A stretch of DNA of 64,000 nt from NCBI RefSeq assembly GCF_020075545.1, contig NZ_JAIQZK010000001.1:744001-808000 (forward strand), in the 5' to 3' direction. The notes beneath the pieces were generated by a model, which had not been told where the DNA came from, did not search any database, and saw only the letters and a list, made by a program, of their open reading frames with translations. Within the stretch, counting starts at the first letter, position 1. Each line of letters opens with the position of its first letter. Below, piece by piece: positions 43,914 to 51,854 of the stretch. The DNA comes from Nocardioides sp. TRM66260-LWL. GTDB lineage: Bacteria; Actinomycetota; Actinomycetes; Propionibacteriales; Nocardioidaceae. The position numbers were made by a program, and so were the translations under genes.

Positions 43914-44942
43914 ATGGATCTCGTCGTACAGTCCCCGGACGAGCTGCTCGCCGCGGTGCCCCACGTCCTGGGCTTCAAGCCCGAGGAGTCGATCGTCCTG
44001 GTGCCGTTCCGGCCCGGACTGCCGATCACCCGCGTCGATCTCCCGACGAACGCCGCCGACCGCGAGGCGGTCTGGGACGCCGTCAGCGGCCCCTACGGCC
44101 GTCACGCCCGCCCCGGAGCCCGGCTTGCGATCCTCTGCTTCACCGAGGACCGCCGCAGCGCCGAGCTGGCCAGCCAGCACCTGTCCAACCGCCTCGAGAC
44201 CGTGGGCATCACCACCCACATCCGACTGTGGTCCGACGGCGAGCGCTGGCGGGAGTTCAACACCGGCCAGAGCGGCCTGCAGACCCAGGCGACCGCCGAG
44301 CGGATCGCGGCCGCGACCGTGCTCACCGGCGCCGCACAGCCGGCGGCCAACCGCGCCTCACTGGCGGCCTCGATGGTCGGTGACCGCGAGCCGATCGCCC
44401 AGCTGATCCCCGCAGCTCGAGCAGCAGCCGCCGCCAGCAGCCCCGTCGTCGAGCAGGACTGGGCACTCGACCGCCTCGAGCAGTTCCACTCCGACGGCAA
44501 CCGGCTCTCCGACGTCGACGGGGCCCGGATGCTCGTCGCGCTGGAGACGATCAGCACCCGCGACGCGCTCTGGGAGGACATGAGCCGGGAGAACCACACC
44601 TCCCACATGGTGATCTGGAACGACCTCACTCGTCGCGCGCCGGACGAGGTCCGCGCGGCCCCGGCCTCCATGCTCGGCTTCGCCAGCTGGCTGCACGGCG
44701 ACGGTGCCAAGGCCTGGTGCGCGCTGGACCAGGTCCCCGCCGACCGGCCCTACTCCATGGCCGCCATCGTCGCCTCTGCCCTGCAGAACGGCATCCACCC
44801 GCGCGAGTGGGAGAGGTACCAGAGCCACATGCGCGACCTCGCCGGCGAGCTCGACGAGTCCTTCGTCCCCCAGCCTCCGAGCCAGCAGCCCGACCTACCG
44901 GGCACCCGGCCCACCACCGACCGCCCCGCACCGGGCCGCTAA
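43914..44942 (+). CDS. DUF4192 protein
   Basis: The 342-residue protein carries the DUF4192 pattern: SPDELLAAVPHVLGFKPEES, IVLVPFRPGLPITRVDLP, LDRLEQFHSDGNRLSDVDGARML and WNDLTRRAPDE. DUF4192 is an actinomycete family of unknown function, common near DNA-processing genes. The start at 43914 has AAGGAGG upstream; sequence before it is antisense or shadow. It follows ssb by 22 bases. Confidence 0.8.
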   Translation: MDLVVQSPDELLAAVPHVLGFKPEESIVLVPFRPGLPITRVDLPTNAADREAVWDAVSGPYGRHARPGARLAILCFTEDRRSAELASQHLSNRLETVGITTHIRLWSDGERWREFNTGQSGLQTQATAERIAAATVLTGAAQPAANRASLAASMVGDREPIAQLIPAARAAAAASSPVVEQDWALDRLEQFHSDGNRLSDVDGARMLVALETISTRDALWEDMSRENHTSHMVIWNDLTRRAPDEVRAAPASMLGFASWLHGDGAKAWCALDQVPADRPYSMAAIVASALQNGIHPREWERYQSHMRDLAGELDESFVPQPPSQQPDLPGTRPTTDRPAPGR

Positions 44943-44955
44943 GGAGGAAACCGCC

Positions 44956-45120
44956 ATGAACCACGACGACACCGACCCGATCGCCCCGGTCCAGCCCAGC
45001 GCCACCGAGCGCCAGCTGCGCCGCCTAGTGGTGCCTGAGCCCGCGGCCTACGCCCCAGACAAGCGCCTCGACGTCATCCACGAACCCGACCTCGAGCTGC
45101 TGTGGGGAGGCCAGGCATGA
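44956..45120 (+). CDS. Small 54-residue protein before dprA
   Basis: A short protein (MNHDDTDPIAPVQPS start) with an AAGGAGGAAA ribosome site, a basic segment (ERQLRRLVVPEPAAY) and an acidic end (DVIHEPDLELLWGG). Its stop overlaps the dprA start (ATGA), so it is likely real. No domain. Confidence 0.6.
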   Translation: MNHDDTDPIAPVQPSATERQLRRLVVPEPAAYAPDKRLDVIHEPDLELLWGGQA

Positions 45121-46148
45121 GCGGCGACGTCGACGAGGCCGACCGGCTCGCCAGAGTGACCCTGAGTCGGGCGATCGAGCCCGGCGACCTCCGCGTCACC
45201 GGCTTGGTCAGCGAGCTCGGCGCCAGCAAGGTCCTCGGCTACCTCGATGCCGCGGCCGAGGTCGAGTCCCACTGGGGCTTCGGGATCGCCCAGGAACTCG
45301 GCCGCGTCGACCCCGCCCAGGTCCTCGAGCAGGCAGCCGCCCGCGGCATCCGCTTCATCATCCCCGGCGACGCCGAGTGGCCCACCCAGCTCGGCGCACT
45401 CCGCGACGCCGGCGCCCTCCACGACTGCGGCGGTGAACCCGTCGGCCTGTGGGTCCTCGGATCACACGACCTGCGCCACCTCGCCGGCAACGCCGTCGCG
45501 GTCGTCGGCTCACGAGCCGCCACCAGCTACGGCACCGAACAGGCCACCGAGCTGAGCCGCGACCTCGCGACGATGGGCCACACCGTCATCAGCGGCGCCG
45601 CGTTCGGCGTCGACCAGGCCGCACACCGCGGCGCCCTCCTCGCGGGCGGCCCGACCATCGCAGTCATGCCCGGCGGCGTCGACCGGCCCTACCCGGCCGC
45701 GCACGCCCAACTGCTCGAGACGATCGCCGAACGCGGCCTGGTCGTCTCGGAAGCACCTCCGGGCGCCGGACCAACCCGGACCCGCTTCCTGGCGCGGAAC
45801 CGGATCACCGCCGGCCTCGCCGAGGGCACCGTGGTCGTCGAGGGAGCCGTACGCAGCGGCGCGATGAACACCGCCCACTGGACCACCAACCTGCACCGGC
45901 CCCTCATGGGCGTCCCCGGCCCCGTCAGCAGCGTGGCGTCCACCGGCGTCAACCAGCTGATCCGACTCGGCTCTGCCAGCGCGGTCGCCAACGCTCAAGA
46001 CGTCATCGCCGACGTCATGACACACGCCGCCCGGGCCGCCGGCGACGGCGCAGACCCGGTCGACGAGTCGTTCGTCCCCGGTCCCGTGCGGTCCGGCCCG
46101 CAGGCGGTCCCTGCGGGTGCATCACCGTCCGCCACACCGCGGCGATGA
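45117..46148 (+). CDS. dprA: DprA/Smf-like DNA-processing protein
   Basis: The 343-residue protein has the Rossmann-like DprA core: VVGSRAATSYGTEQATELSRDL, HTVISGAAFGVDQAAHRGAL, AVMPGGVDRPYP, SEAPPGAGPTRTRFLARNRI and VVVEGAVRSGAMNTAHW. DprA binds incoming single-stranded DNA and loads RecA. Here, in an operon with ssb, it probably serves DNA established by conjugation. The N-terminal helical part is kept; the C-terminus is Pro/Ser-rich. Start ATG 45117, overlapping the small gene. Confidence 0.88.
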   Translation: MSGDVDEADRLARVTLSRAIEPGDLRVTGLVSELGASKVLGYLDAAAEVESHWGFGIAQELGRVDPAQVLEQAAARGIRFIIPGDAEWPTQLGALRDAGALHDCGGEPVGLWVLGSHDLRHLAGNAVAVVGSRAATSYGTEQATELSRDLATMGHTVISGAAFGVDQAAHRGALLAGGPTIAVMPGGVDRPYPAAHAQLLETIAERGLVVSEAPPGAGPTRTRFLARNRITAGLAEGTVVVEGAVRSGAMNTAHWTTNLHRPLMGVPGPVSSVASTGVNQLIRLGSASAVANAQDVIADVMTHAARAAGDGADPVDESFVPGPVRSGPQAVPAGASPSATPRR

Positions 46149-46164
46149 CCCCTCCGCCGGCCCC

Positions 46165-46173
46165 CTGTGGATA
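46165..46173. promoter_or_regulatory. Perfect DnaA box (1 of 3)
   Basis: TGTGGATAA is the exact complement of the DnaA box TTATCCACA. It lies 17 bases past the dprA stop, in an intergenic gap. See 56521-56529 and 61841-61849. Confidence 0.5.
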
Positions 46174-46305
46174 ACCCGATTCGCGTCGGAATCGGCACCT
46201 ACTCTGCTGAGAGTTCCTAGGCCCGGCCGGCGACGTCGACCAGGAACCGCACTCGGGAGCAACACCCAACCCAAGCCGCCCGAACGTCACAGGAAGGAAC
46301 CGCCC

Positions 46306-46431
46306 ATGATCACCCTGACCACCCAGCCGCCGGCTGTCCGCGTCGACTGGATGTGGACCGTCAGCGTCGAGCGCGTCTTGGACGCAGCACCCGACCTGCT
46401 CAGCTGGGCCAACGCACCTCGCACCGATTGA
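46306..46431 (+). pseudogene. Short gene cut by in-frame TGA
   Basis: The frame starts at ATG 46306 behind AGGAAGGA with VRVDWMWTVSVERVLDAAP and meets TGA at 46429-46431. Past this stop the same frame continues with protein-like residues (DDALEELDDQNAVGELEVALNPS) and stays open into the gene at 46588. This suggests a nonsense mutation in a longer gene. It may also be a true 41-residue protein. Confidence 0.4.
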
Positions 46432-46587
46432 GCCGACGATGCGCTCGAGGAGCTCGACGACCAGAACGCGGTCGGCGAGCTCGAGGTTGCCCTGAATCCG
46501 TCCTTCCGGCCGGGCGTCTCAGCTCGGCGGAGCGGGTCATCGCGGTTCTACGGACGTGTGTCGGATCCCGCTGCAAGACTCAGCGCC

Positions 46588-46950
46588 ATGTCGTGGGAAC
46601 AGGATGTCGTCGCCAAGCACGGGCGGCCGCTGGCTGAGATCGAGGGACACGTCTACGTGCTCCACTACGAGACTCCGCAGGTGGTGAAGTCGGTGAGCAG
46701 TGAGTACGCGGCCGTCCCGCCTCAGCAGGACCAGGACGGCTTTCTCTCGGCCACGGCGATCCGGCACTACGTCGGCTGGACGCAGCAGGCGAACCCGCGA
46801 AAGCGGATCAACCGCCACGGCCGTGCCGCCCAGCGCGAGATCGTCTACCTGGAGCCGGGCACGCTGCGCGACGAGGAGACGATGAAGCGTGCGGGCGTCT
46901 GCCCCAAGTGCGGCGAGGACCTGCGGGACTCCTTCGCTGCACGGTCCTGA
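46588..46950 (+). CDS. GIY-YIG-like small protein with zinc-ribbon-like end
   Basis: The 120-residue protein has a degenerate GIY-YIG pattern (VYVLHYETPQ, IRHYVGWTQQANPRKRINRHGR) and a CPKCGEDLR end with a CxxC. The catalytic Arg and Glu cannot be checked by eye. The ATG at 46588 was chosen (MSWEQDVVAKHG); upstream the frame is open back to 46432. Function inferred as a small nuclease-like DNA-binding protein, with low certainty. Confidence 0.5.
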   Translation: MSWEQDVVAKHGRPLAEIEGHVYVLHYETPQVVKSVSSEYAAVPPQQDQDGFLSATAIRHYVGWTQQANPRKRINRHGRAAQREIVYLEPGTLRDEETMKRAGVCPKCGEDLRDSFAARS

Positions 46951-46963
46951 ACGCCGCGAAGGG

Positions 46964-47233
46964 TCAGTGGTCGGGACCGGTCCAGTTCGGGTCGACCGGG
47001 ACCGGGATCAGGTCCTCGATCCGCAGCCAGTCCATCTTGACGACCGGCTTGAGCGCGGCGTCGTCGTGCCAGACCACGAGGGCCTCCCAGCGCCGGCCTT
47101 CGCGCTTCCAGTCGAGGATGAGGCCCCGTGACGGCTTGAGCCGGCCGGTGTTCCGGATCAGCACGAACCGCACGTCGCCGTACGGCCGCCACGCGTCGTT
47201 ATTCGGCGGGTTGGCAGACACGTCGGCGCTCAC
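46964..47233 (-). CDS. Small protein, paralogue of the next gene
   Basis: The 89-residue protein has a pattern shared with the upstream gene: WRPYGDVRFVLIRNTGRLKPSRG then LILDWKREGRRWEALVVWHD and a WLRIEDLIPV end. It starts with GTG overlapping the previous stop. Together they are a tandem pair of duplicates. No known family was recognised; a beta-rich small domain is likely. Confidence 0.5.
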   Translation of the reverse strand: MSADVSANPPNNDAWRPYGDVRFVLIRNTGRLKPSRGLILDWKREGRRWEALVVWHDDAALKPVVKMDWLRIEDLIPVPVDPNWTGPDH

Positions 47234-47532
47234 TCGGTGGTGAGCAGCTCGGCCGGGATCCACTCCTCGACCGTGGCCCAGCGGCCTGGTCGCAGCTGCG
47301 CAACGTAGACGACCCTGCCCTCCCACAGGTGCCCCGCTCGCCGCCATTCCAGGAGTAGTCCTGGCCGCGGCTGCGACGCGTCGCCGGGCACGCTGACCCA
47401 ACAGTGACGCCCGGGATGCTCGGGACCAGCTGCAGCTGCGGGAGGCCGCGCTGAGTTCTGGTCGGTGTGGTCGACGCGCACACGATCCTTCAAGGGGATG
47501 CCTGCCCCGCGCCCGTAACCGCCGCCCGCCAT
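47230..47532 (-). CDS. Small protein, first of a tandem pair
   Basis: The 100-residue protein has a Gly-rich start (MAGGGYGRGAGI), a middle with PGRHCWVSVPGD and the shared core PRPGLLLEWRRAGHLWEGRVVYV ending WATVEEWIPAELL. It resembles its downstream neighbour closely in that core. The ATG at 47532 lies 12 bases from the SOS-box-like site. Confidence 0.5.
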   Translation of the reverse strand: MAGGGYGRGAGIPLKDRVRVDHTDQNSARPPAAAAGPEHPGRHCWVSVPGDASQPRPGLLLEWRRAGHLWEGRVVYVAQLRPGRWATVEEWIPAELLTTE

Positions 47533-47543
47533 GACATCTAGGG

Positions 47544-47559
47544 TAGAACACATGTTCGA
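47544..47559. promoter_or_regulatory. SOS (LexA) box-like site
   Basis: TAGAACACATGTTCGA has the LexA half-sites GAAC and GTTC four bases apart and differs from the actinomycete consensus TCGAAC-N4-GTTCGA by one base (A for C at position 2). It lies between the divergent starts at 47532 (leftward) and 47608 (rightward nuclease operon). Confidence 0.65.
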
Positions 47560-47607
47560 AGACTGAACCGGCTCACTTGTGCCGGCCGGGTGCCGTAGTT
47601 TCTGGCC

Positions 47608-48390
47608 ATGAGCAGTCAGGGCCGTGCGGCGATTCGGTTCACCTTGAACGGCCAGCGGCACGAGTTGACGCGCGAGGACGTCGAGGCTCGCTTGGTCGAG
47701 GTAGTCCCGGGCGCGATCCGCAAGCATGCTGTGAGGGTCAACGACACCTGGTTCCCCGCCGTCCAGGCCTTCGAGGTCGCTACCGGCATCCCGCGCTCGG
47801 AGTTCATCTCCCACACCGCGCGCCGGCATCTGGCCGCGCTGGGGTTCGAGGTCGCCGGCGACGTCGAACCACGCACGACGCCGTTGCCCGCCGGCTCTGC
47901 CGCTCCGGTGCCAGCTGCGTCGGCCGCGCGACCTACCGCCGCAGCCCCAGCGGAGCTCGGGGGAGGGGAGTGGCACACCGAGGCCAACGTCCAAGCGGCC
48001 CTGGTCACCGCCCTGGCCGGCGAGGGCTGGCGGATCCTCTCGGTGGCCAACACCGGCACCAAGGAGCACGGCATCGACGTCATCGCCTCCCGCGACGGCC
48101 TCACCGTCGGTGTGGAGGTCAAGGGGTTCCCCAGCCGCAACTACGCCGACCCCGCTCGCGCCGGCGAGGCCAAGCGCACCAGCCCGAGCACCCAGGCTGG
48201 CCACTGGTACTCCCAGGCAGTGCTGGCCGCGATGCGGCTCCGCGGCAAGGAGCCGGCATGGGGCAGCGTGATCGCCCTGCCGGACTTCCCCCGCTACCGC
48301 GACCTGCACGCCGAGACCGCCGGGTCGCTCGCCGCGGCTCAAATCGAGGTCTGGTGGGTCGACCAGGCCGGAACGGTCCACCGTCCGTGA
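47608..48390 (+). CDS. PD-(D/E)xK nuclease-like protein
   Basis: The 260-residue protein has an N-terminal part resembling a small helical DNA-binding domain (IRFTLNGQRHELTREDVEARL, EFISHTARRHLAALGF), an Ala/Pro linker and a nuclease-like domain (about 122-260): EANVQAALVTALAGEGWRILS, EHGIDVIASRDGLTVGVEVKG, where E, D and ExK are the expected catalytic residues. It starts a rightward three-gene operon behind an SOS-box-like site. Target DNA is unknown. Confidence 0.7.
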   Translation: MSSQGRAAIRFTLNGQRHELTREDVEARLVEVVPGAIRKHAVRVNDTWFPAVQAFEVATGIPRSEFISHTARRHLAALGFEVAGDVEPRTTPLPAGSAAPVPAASAARPTAAAPAELGGGEWHTEANVQAALVTALAGEGWRILSVANTGTKEHGIDVIASRDGLTVGVEVKGFPSRNYADPARAGEAKRTSPSTQAGHWYSQAVLAAMRLRGKEPAWGSVIALPDFPRYRDLHAETAGSLAAAQIEVWWVDQAGTVHRP

Positions 48391-49097
48391 CTACCCCGAA
48401 GTGGTACCGCCGCCCGGAAGGAGAGGGCACGGTGCTCCGGAAGGTGCCGCGCCTGGCCAGCTGGAACAAGTCGACCGACCCCGACCAGGTGCGGCTCCGC
48501 GACTACCTCGAGGACACCGCACAGCTGGTCCCGCCTCGACTGACGGGCAGCGGCCCATGGGCGCTGCTGCTCGAGGTCGGGCTGCCGGCTACGCGCGACC
48601 TGGTCGACATGGCTGACCTGGACAACTACGCCTTCCCGCTGGCCACCCGGCTCCGCAACGAAGACCTGGTGGCGGTGTGGTGCACGAAGAGGCACGCCGA
48701 GACCTCACGAGTCCTCGCCGCGCCCGCGCACGAGACGACCGGCCCCGGCACGACCTACATGGTCCGCACCACCGCCTCAACCTCGACGACGGCCTACAAG
48801 GAGCAGGTCCGATCCGCCGTGGCCCACGCCGCGGAGATCCCCACCGGCCCAGTGCAGCTGCAGCTGGCCTTCGTCGTCGGGCCGCCGCGCAACTGGCTGA
48901 CCCTCTGGAAGCCCACGATCGACGCGCTCGACCCGCTCCTGGGCCGCACCCGCGAGGACCGTGACTGGCACCCAAAGGACGGCCGGATCACCGACCTCGG
49001 CCTGCACGTCACCGTCGACGCCTCGCTCGGCCACGACGTGCTGCTCAGCATCGCCGCGGCCCCAGCCGCCGCTCCCAGAACGGACGATCCCCGATGA
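48387..49097 (+). CDS. Hypothetical protein, weakly RusA-like
   Basis: The 236-residue protein starts with GTG overlapping the previous stop. The C-terminal part, LQLAFVVGPPRNWLTLWKPTIDALDPLLGR followed by DWHPKDGRITDLGLHVTVD, resembles the D..D pattern and DGxIxD loop of RusA-like resolvases, but weakly. The N-terminal part (RLASWNKSTDPDQVRLRDYLED) is not recognised. Its position between two nuclease-like genes supports a DNA role. Confidence 0.45.
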   Translation: MTTPKWYRRPEGEGTVLRKVPRLASWNKSTDPDQVRLRDYLEDTAQLVPPRLTGSGPWALLLEVGLPATRDLVDMADLDNYAFPLATRLRNEDLVAVWCTKRHAETSRVLAAPAHETTGPGTTYMVRTTASTSTTAYKEQVRSAVAHAAEIPTGPVQLQLAFVVGPPRNWLTLWKPTIDALDPLLGRTREDRDWHPKDGRITDLGLHVTVDASLGHDVLLSIAAAPAAAPRTDDPR

Positions 49098-49903
49098 CAC
49101 TGACCTTCGCTGCAATCCTCGCCAGCGCGGGTCTCGACCCGGCCGAGGCCCTCGTCATCCGGCACGCCTACGTACGCGAGCACGAGGACGGGACCGTTGG
49201 CATCCACGGCGACTCCTCCGACGCCGAGATCCTCGCCTACACCAGCGTCCAGTCCGCCAACACCCGCACCTTCCCGGCCGCGCCTCCCCGGATCTGGATC
49301 GTGTTCCGACCCGAGGGCGGTGATCGTGCACGGCTGTGGTCGGTCCTGGTGAACCACGGCGAGACGGATCACGACGGGCTACGGCGCACCTTCCACCTCG
49401 AGCACTCCGAGCTGATGGCCGACCTGCGGAACCGGCTGGTGATCCAGTGGCGCTCCCCGCGCACCTGGCGGATCAACGCGACCACCGCGGCCGCGTACCC
49501 GGTGATGGAGATCGCCGACTCCGAGCCGGTGCGGTTCCCAGGGTTCGACGCCCTGACGCTGGACTACCCCCAGCTGCAGGCCGTCATCCGTGAGCATCGC
49601 TACGCCGCGTGGCGAACGGCGCTGTCCTCCGTCATCGGGATCTACCTGATCACTGACACCCGAGACGGCCGCCACTACGTCGGCAAGGCTGACGGCGCCG
49701 AGACCATCTGGCAGCGCTGGGCCGCATACGCCACCAACGGCCACGGAGGCAACGTCGAGCTCCGCAACCTCGACCCTTCGAGCTACCGGCTGTCGGTGCT
49801 GCGGGTGTTCGACCCTGCGACCCCGACCAGGGAGATCGACGCGGCCGAGAGCCACTTCAAGCACGCGCTGGACTCCCGCCGTCACGGGCTCAATCGCAAC
49901 TGA
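49094..49903 (+). CDS. GIY-YIG nuclease-domain protein
   Basis: The 269-residue protein has a C-terminal GIY-YIG domain (about 182-269): IGIYLITDTRDGRHYVGKADG, then IWQRWAAYATNGHGGN with the Arg helix and later EIDAAESHFKHALDSRRHGLN with the Glu. The N-terminal 180 residues have an unknown fold rich in beta-strand-like segments. ATGA overlap with the previous gene. Third gene of the possibly SOS-controlled operon. Confidence 0.75.
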   Translation: MTLTFAAILASAGLDPAEALVIRHAYVREHEDGTVGIHGDSSDAEILAYTSVQSANTRTFPAAPPRIWIVFRPEGGDRARLWSVLVNHGETDHDGLRRTFHLEHSELMADLRNRLVIQWRSPRTWRINATTAAAYPVMEIADSEPVRFPGFDALTLDYPQLQAVIREHRYAAWRTALSSVIGIYLITDTRDGRHYVGKADGAETIWQRWAAYATNGHGGNVELRNLDPSSYRLSVLRVFDPATPTREIDAAESHFKHALDSRRHGLNRN

Positions 49904-49944
49904 ACCGGCCACATCTGTCGGACCGCTCCGGCAGAGTTCGACTC

Positions 49945-51171
49945 GTGCCACTGACGGCGCAGCACGCCCAGGCGGGCGTGCTCGACGCAACCGTTGACCC
50001 GCTCGGCGAGGGGACGTCCTGGGAGACGATCCACCGAGCGCGACCCCGCGCGCCCCTGACCTGCCGCGAATGTGGGCACGGGCTTCACCCCAAGCTCTCA
50101 CCCAAGGGACTGCGGTTCTTCGCCCACGACCGGGCCGCGCCAACCTGTTCCCTGGTCGGCGAGACCATGGCCCACCGACTGCTCAAGCTGCAGCTGGCCT
50201 CAGCGATCCGCGAGGCCGGCTGGTACGCCGAACTCGAGGTCGCCGGCGACGGCTGGCGCGCCGACGTGCTGGCCACCAGCCCCGACGGCGCCAGGAGGAT
50301 GGCCTGGGAGGCGCAACTGGCCCAGATCACCGTCGACGAGCTACGTCAGCGCACGTCGCGGATGCAGGCCTCCGAGGTGCCGGTGTGCTGGGTCACCGAC
50401 GACGACCGACCATGGATCGGAGCCGTCCCAGCCATTCAGATCACCGTGCCCGCCGAACCAGGGCCCGCCGATGCCCAGATCGTCAACGGAGCCGCCGTCT
50501 TCCGCGAATCCTGGTGCCCGCGCCGGCGCTGCGAGAACGATGGCGGAGCGCCCGGCCCATGCCCCGGCCACGGCTGGTGGGGACCGGTCCCCGAAGCAGT
50601 CAACCTCGAGACCTTCGTCGCCGGCGTTCTGGCCGGCACGATCAGGATTCACCAGGTGGCGGTGCGCAAGTACCTGCGACTGCCGACAGCTGCGCGGACC
50701 GTGTGGACCACACGCCAGCACGTCATCACCGAACGAGCCCAGATGGAAGCCAGCGCGCGCCGGCGTGAACGCGACGAGCTGGCGGCCGCGGAGCACGAGC
50801 GCCACCTGGCTGCGATCGCGGCCAAACTCGCCCGCCAGCAGGCACTCACACCGCCGGCGGTCGACCTCGTCGGACGAGAGGCTCGCGGCTATGTCGGGGT
50901 GCGCGACGCGACGCCCGAGTGGGCGATGGGGGTGCCGTTGTTCGTCCACGACATGCCGCAAGGAGTCATCAGCCCGGTCGTCAGCAGGGTCTCGGCCGAG
51001 GTCCTCGCGCGATTCCGGGGCCTGACCCTGTTCGTCGCCACCGAGGCCGAGCGACGTGCCCTCGCACGGGCGTGCGAGCCCGCCCAGCGGATCGTGCTGT
51101 TCGAGGTGGAGGTCCCGGCCCAGCCGCGGCCGCCAGCGGTGACCTACGGCAGGGCCGGGCGGGTGCGGTAG
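49945..51171 (+). CDS. CoiA-like competence nuclease
   Basis: The 408-residue protein has the CoiA-type plan: a Cys-rich start (TCRECGHG, about 39), CSLVGETMAHRLLKLQLA, and a PD-(D/E)xK-like segment GWRADVLATSPDG ... WEAQLAQITVDELRQRT, then a helical tail (ERAQMEASARRRERDELAAAEHE). CoiA-family proteins process or protect DNA during transformation; their element-borne forms are of unknown role. GTG start at 49945, 41 bases after the GIY-YIG gene. The 3' end overlaps the convergent gene by 28 bases. Confidence 0.7.
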   Translation: MPLTAQHAQAGVLDATVDPLGEGTSWETIHRARPRAPLTCRECGHGLHPKLSPKGLRFFAHDRAAPTCSLVGETMAHRLLKLQLASAIREAGWYAELEVAGDGWRADVLATSPDGARRMAWEAQLAQITVDELRQRTSRMQASEVPVCWVTDDDRPWIGAVPAIQITVPAEPGPADAQIVNGAAVFRESWCPRRRCENDGGAPGPCPGHGWWGPVPEAVNLETFVAGVLAGTIRIHQVAVRKYLRLPTAARTVWTTRQHVITERAQMEASARRRERDELAAAEHERHLAAIAAKLARQQALTPPAVDLVGREARGYVGVRDATPEWAMGVPLFVHDMPQGVISPVVSRVSAEVLARFRGLTLFVATEAERRALARACEPAQRIVLFEVEVPAQPRPPAVTYGRAGRVR

Positions 51172-51854
51172 ACCTGCACCTGGTCGCGCAGCTCGGTGCT
51201 GGCGATCGCCAACCCGGCGTACGCTGCGGCCGCCGCGGCGAGGTTGAACGACGACGCCGGCGTGCACATGACGTCGGAGGCACTCAGTGAGCCGTCCTCG
51301 AGACGCTCGGCGAACGTGTCGGCGGCCGCGGCCGCGTCAGCTGCGTGCTGGGTGATCCCCGCAGGCACAGGCTTGCCGGTGCCGGACACGAAGGCCTCCC
51401 ACACGAACAGCTCGGCGTCGCCCGCCAGCCACGGCTCGGGCCGCGTGGTGCACCGCAGCCCGGGGAACCCGGACCCGACCCGCTCGAGCACCCACGCCAT
51501 CTGCACCAGCCCGGTGGCCAGCGCGCCACTGCCGGCGCCAGCCGACCAAGGCCGCGGGCGGCCGTCGACGGTCTCGCCCTGGCGCGCCTGCCCCAGCGTC
51601 CGCCACCCGTCGCCGGGCCCGACCGGGCTGACCGGAACCATCAGAGGAGCCTCGAACCCGAGCGCCACGGGCACGCCGGCGTCGAGCGCCTCGAGGACCG
51701 ATAGGGCCGCGCCCTCGGGGTGGCTGCCTCCTTCGCCGACCGGTCGACGGCCGGGCAGGTCGAGGGCTGCCCAGGCGAAGTTGCTCCGGACGGATCCGAC
51801 GTCGACCGCGACAACTCGTGGGGACATCAGCGCAGCGTTCCTTCTCGCGGTCAC
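51144..51854 (-). CDS. DUF429-like protein, RNase H fold
   Basis: The 236-residue protein starts VVAVDVGSVRSNFAWAAL, the first strand of an RNase H-like fold with its Asp, and has ALGFEAPLMVPV and a late AADTFAERL-SLS segment. This fits the DUF429 group. Function unknown. GTG overlaps the DUF3883 stop, so it is the last gene of the leftward group 53207-51144. An inner ATG at 51827 is an alternative start. Confidence 0.6.
   Translation of the reverse strand: MTARRNAALMSPRVVAVDVGSVRSNFAWAALDLPGRRPVGEGGSHPEGAALSVLEALDAGVPVALGFEAPLMVPVSPVGPGDGWRTLGQARQGETVDGRPRPWSAGAGSGALATGLVQMAWVLERVGSGFPGLRCTTRPEPWLAGDAELFVWEAFVSGTGKPVPAGITQHAADAAAAADTFAERLEDGSLSASDVMCTPASSFNLAAAAAAYAGLAIASTELRDQVQVYRTRPALP

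Noticed and set aside
46429..46431. Selenocysteine at the in-frame TGA
   Set aside because: No SECIS-like hairpin or selenoprotein context.
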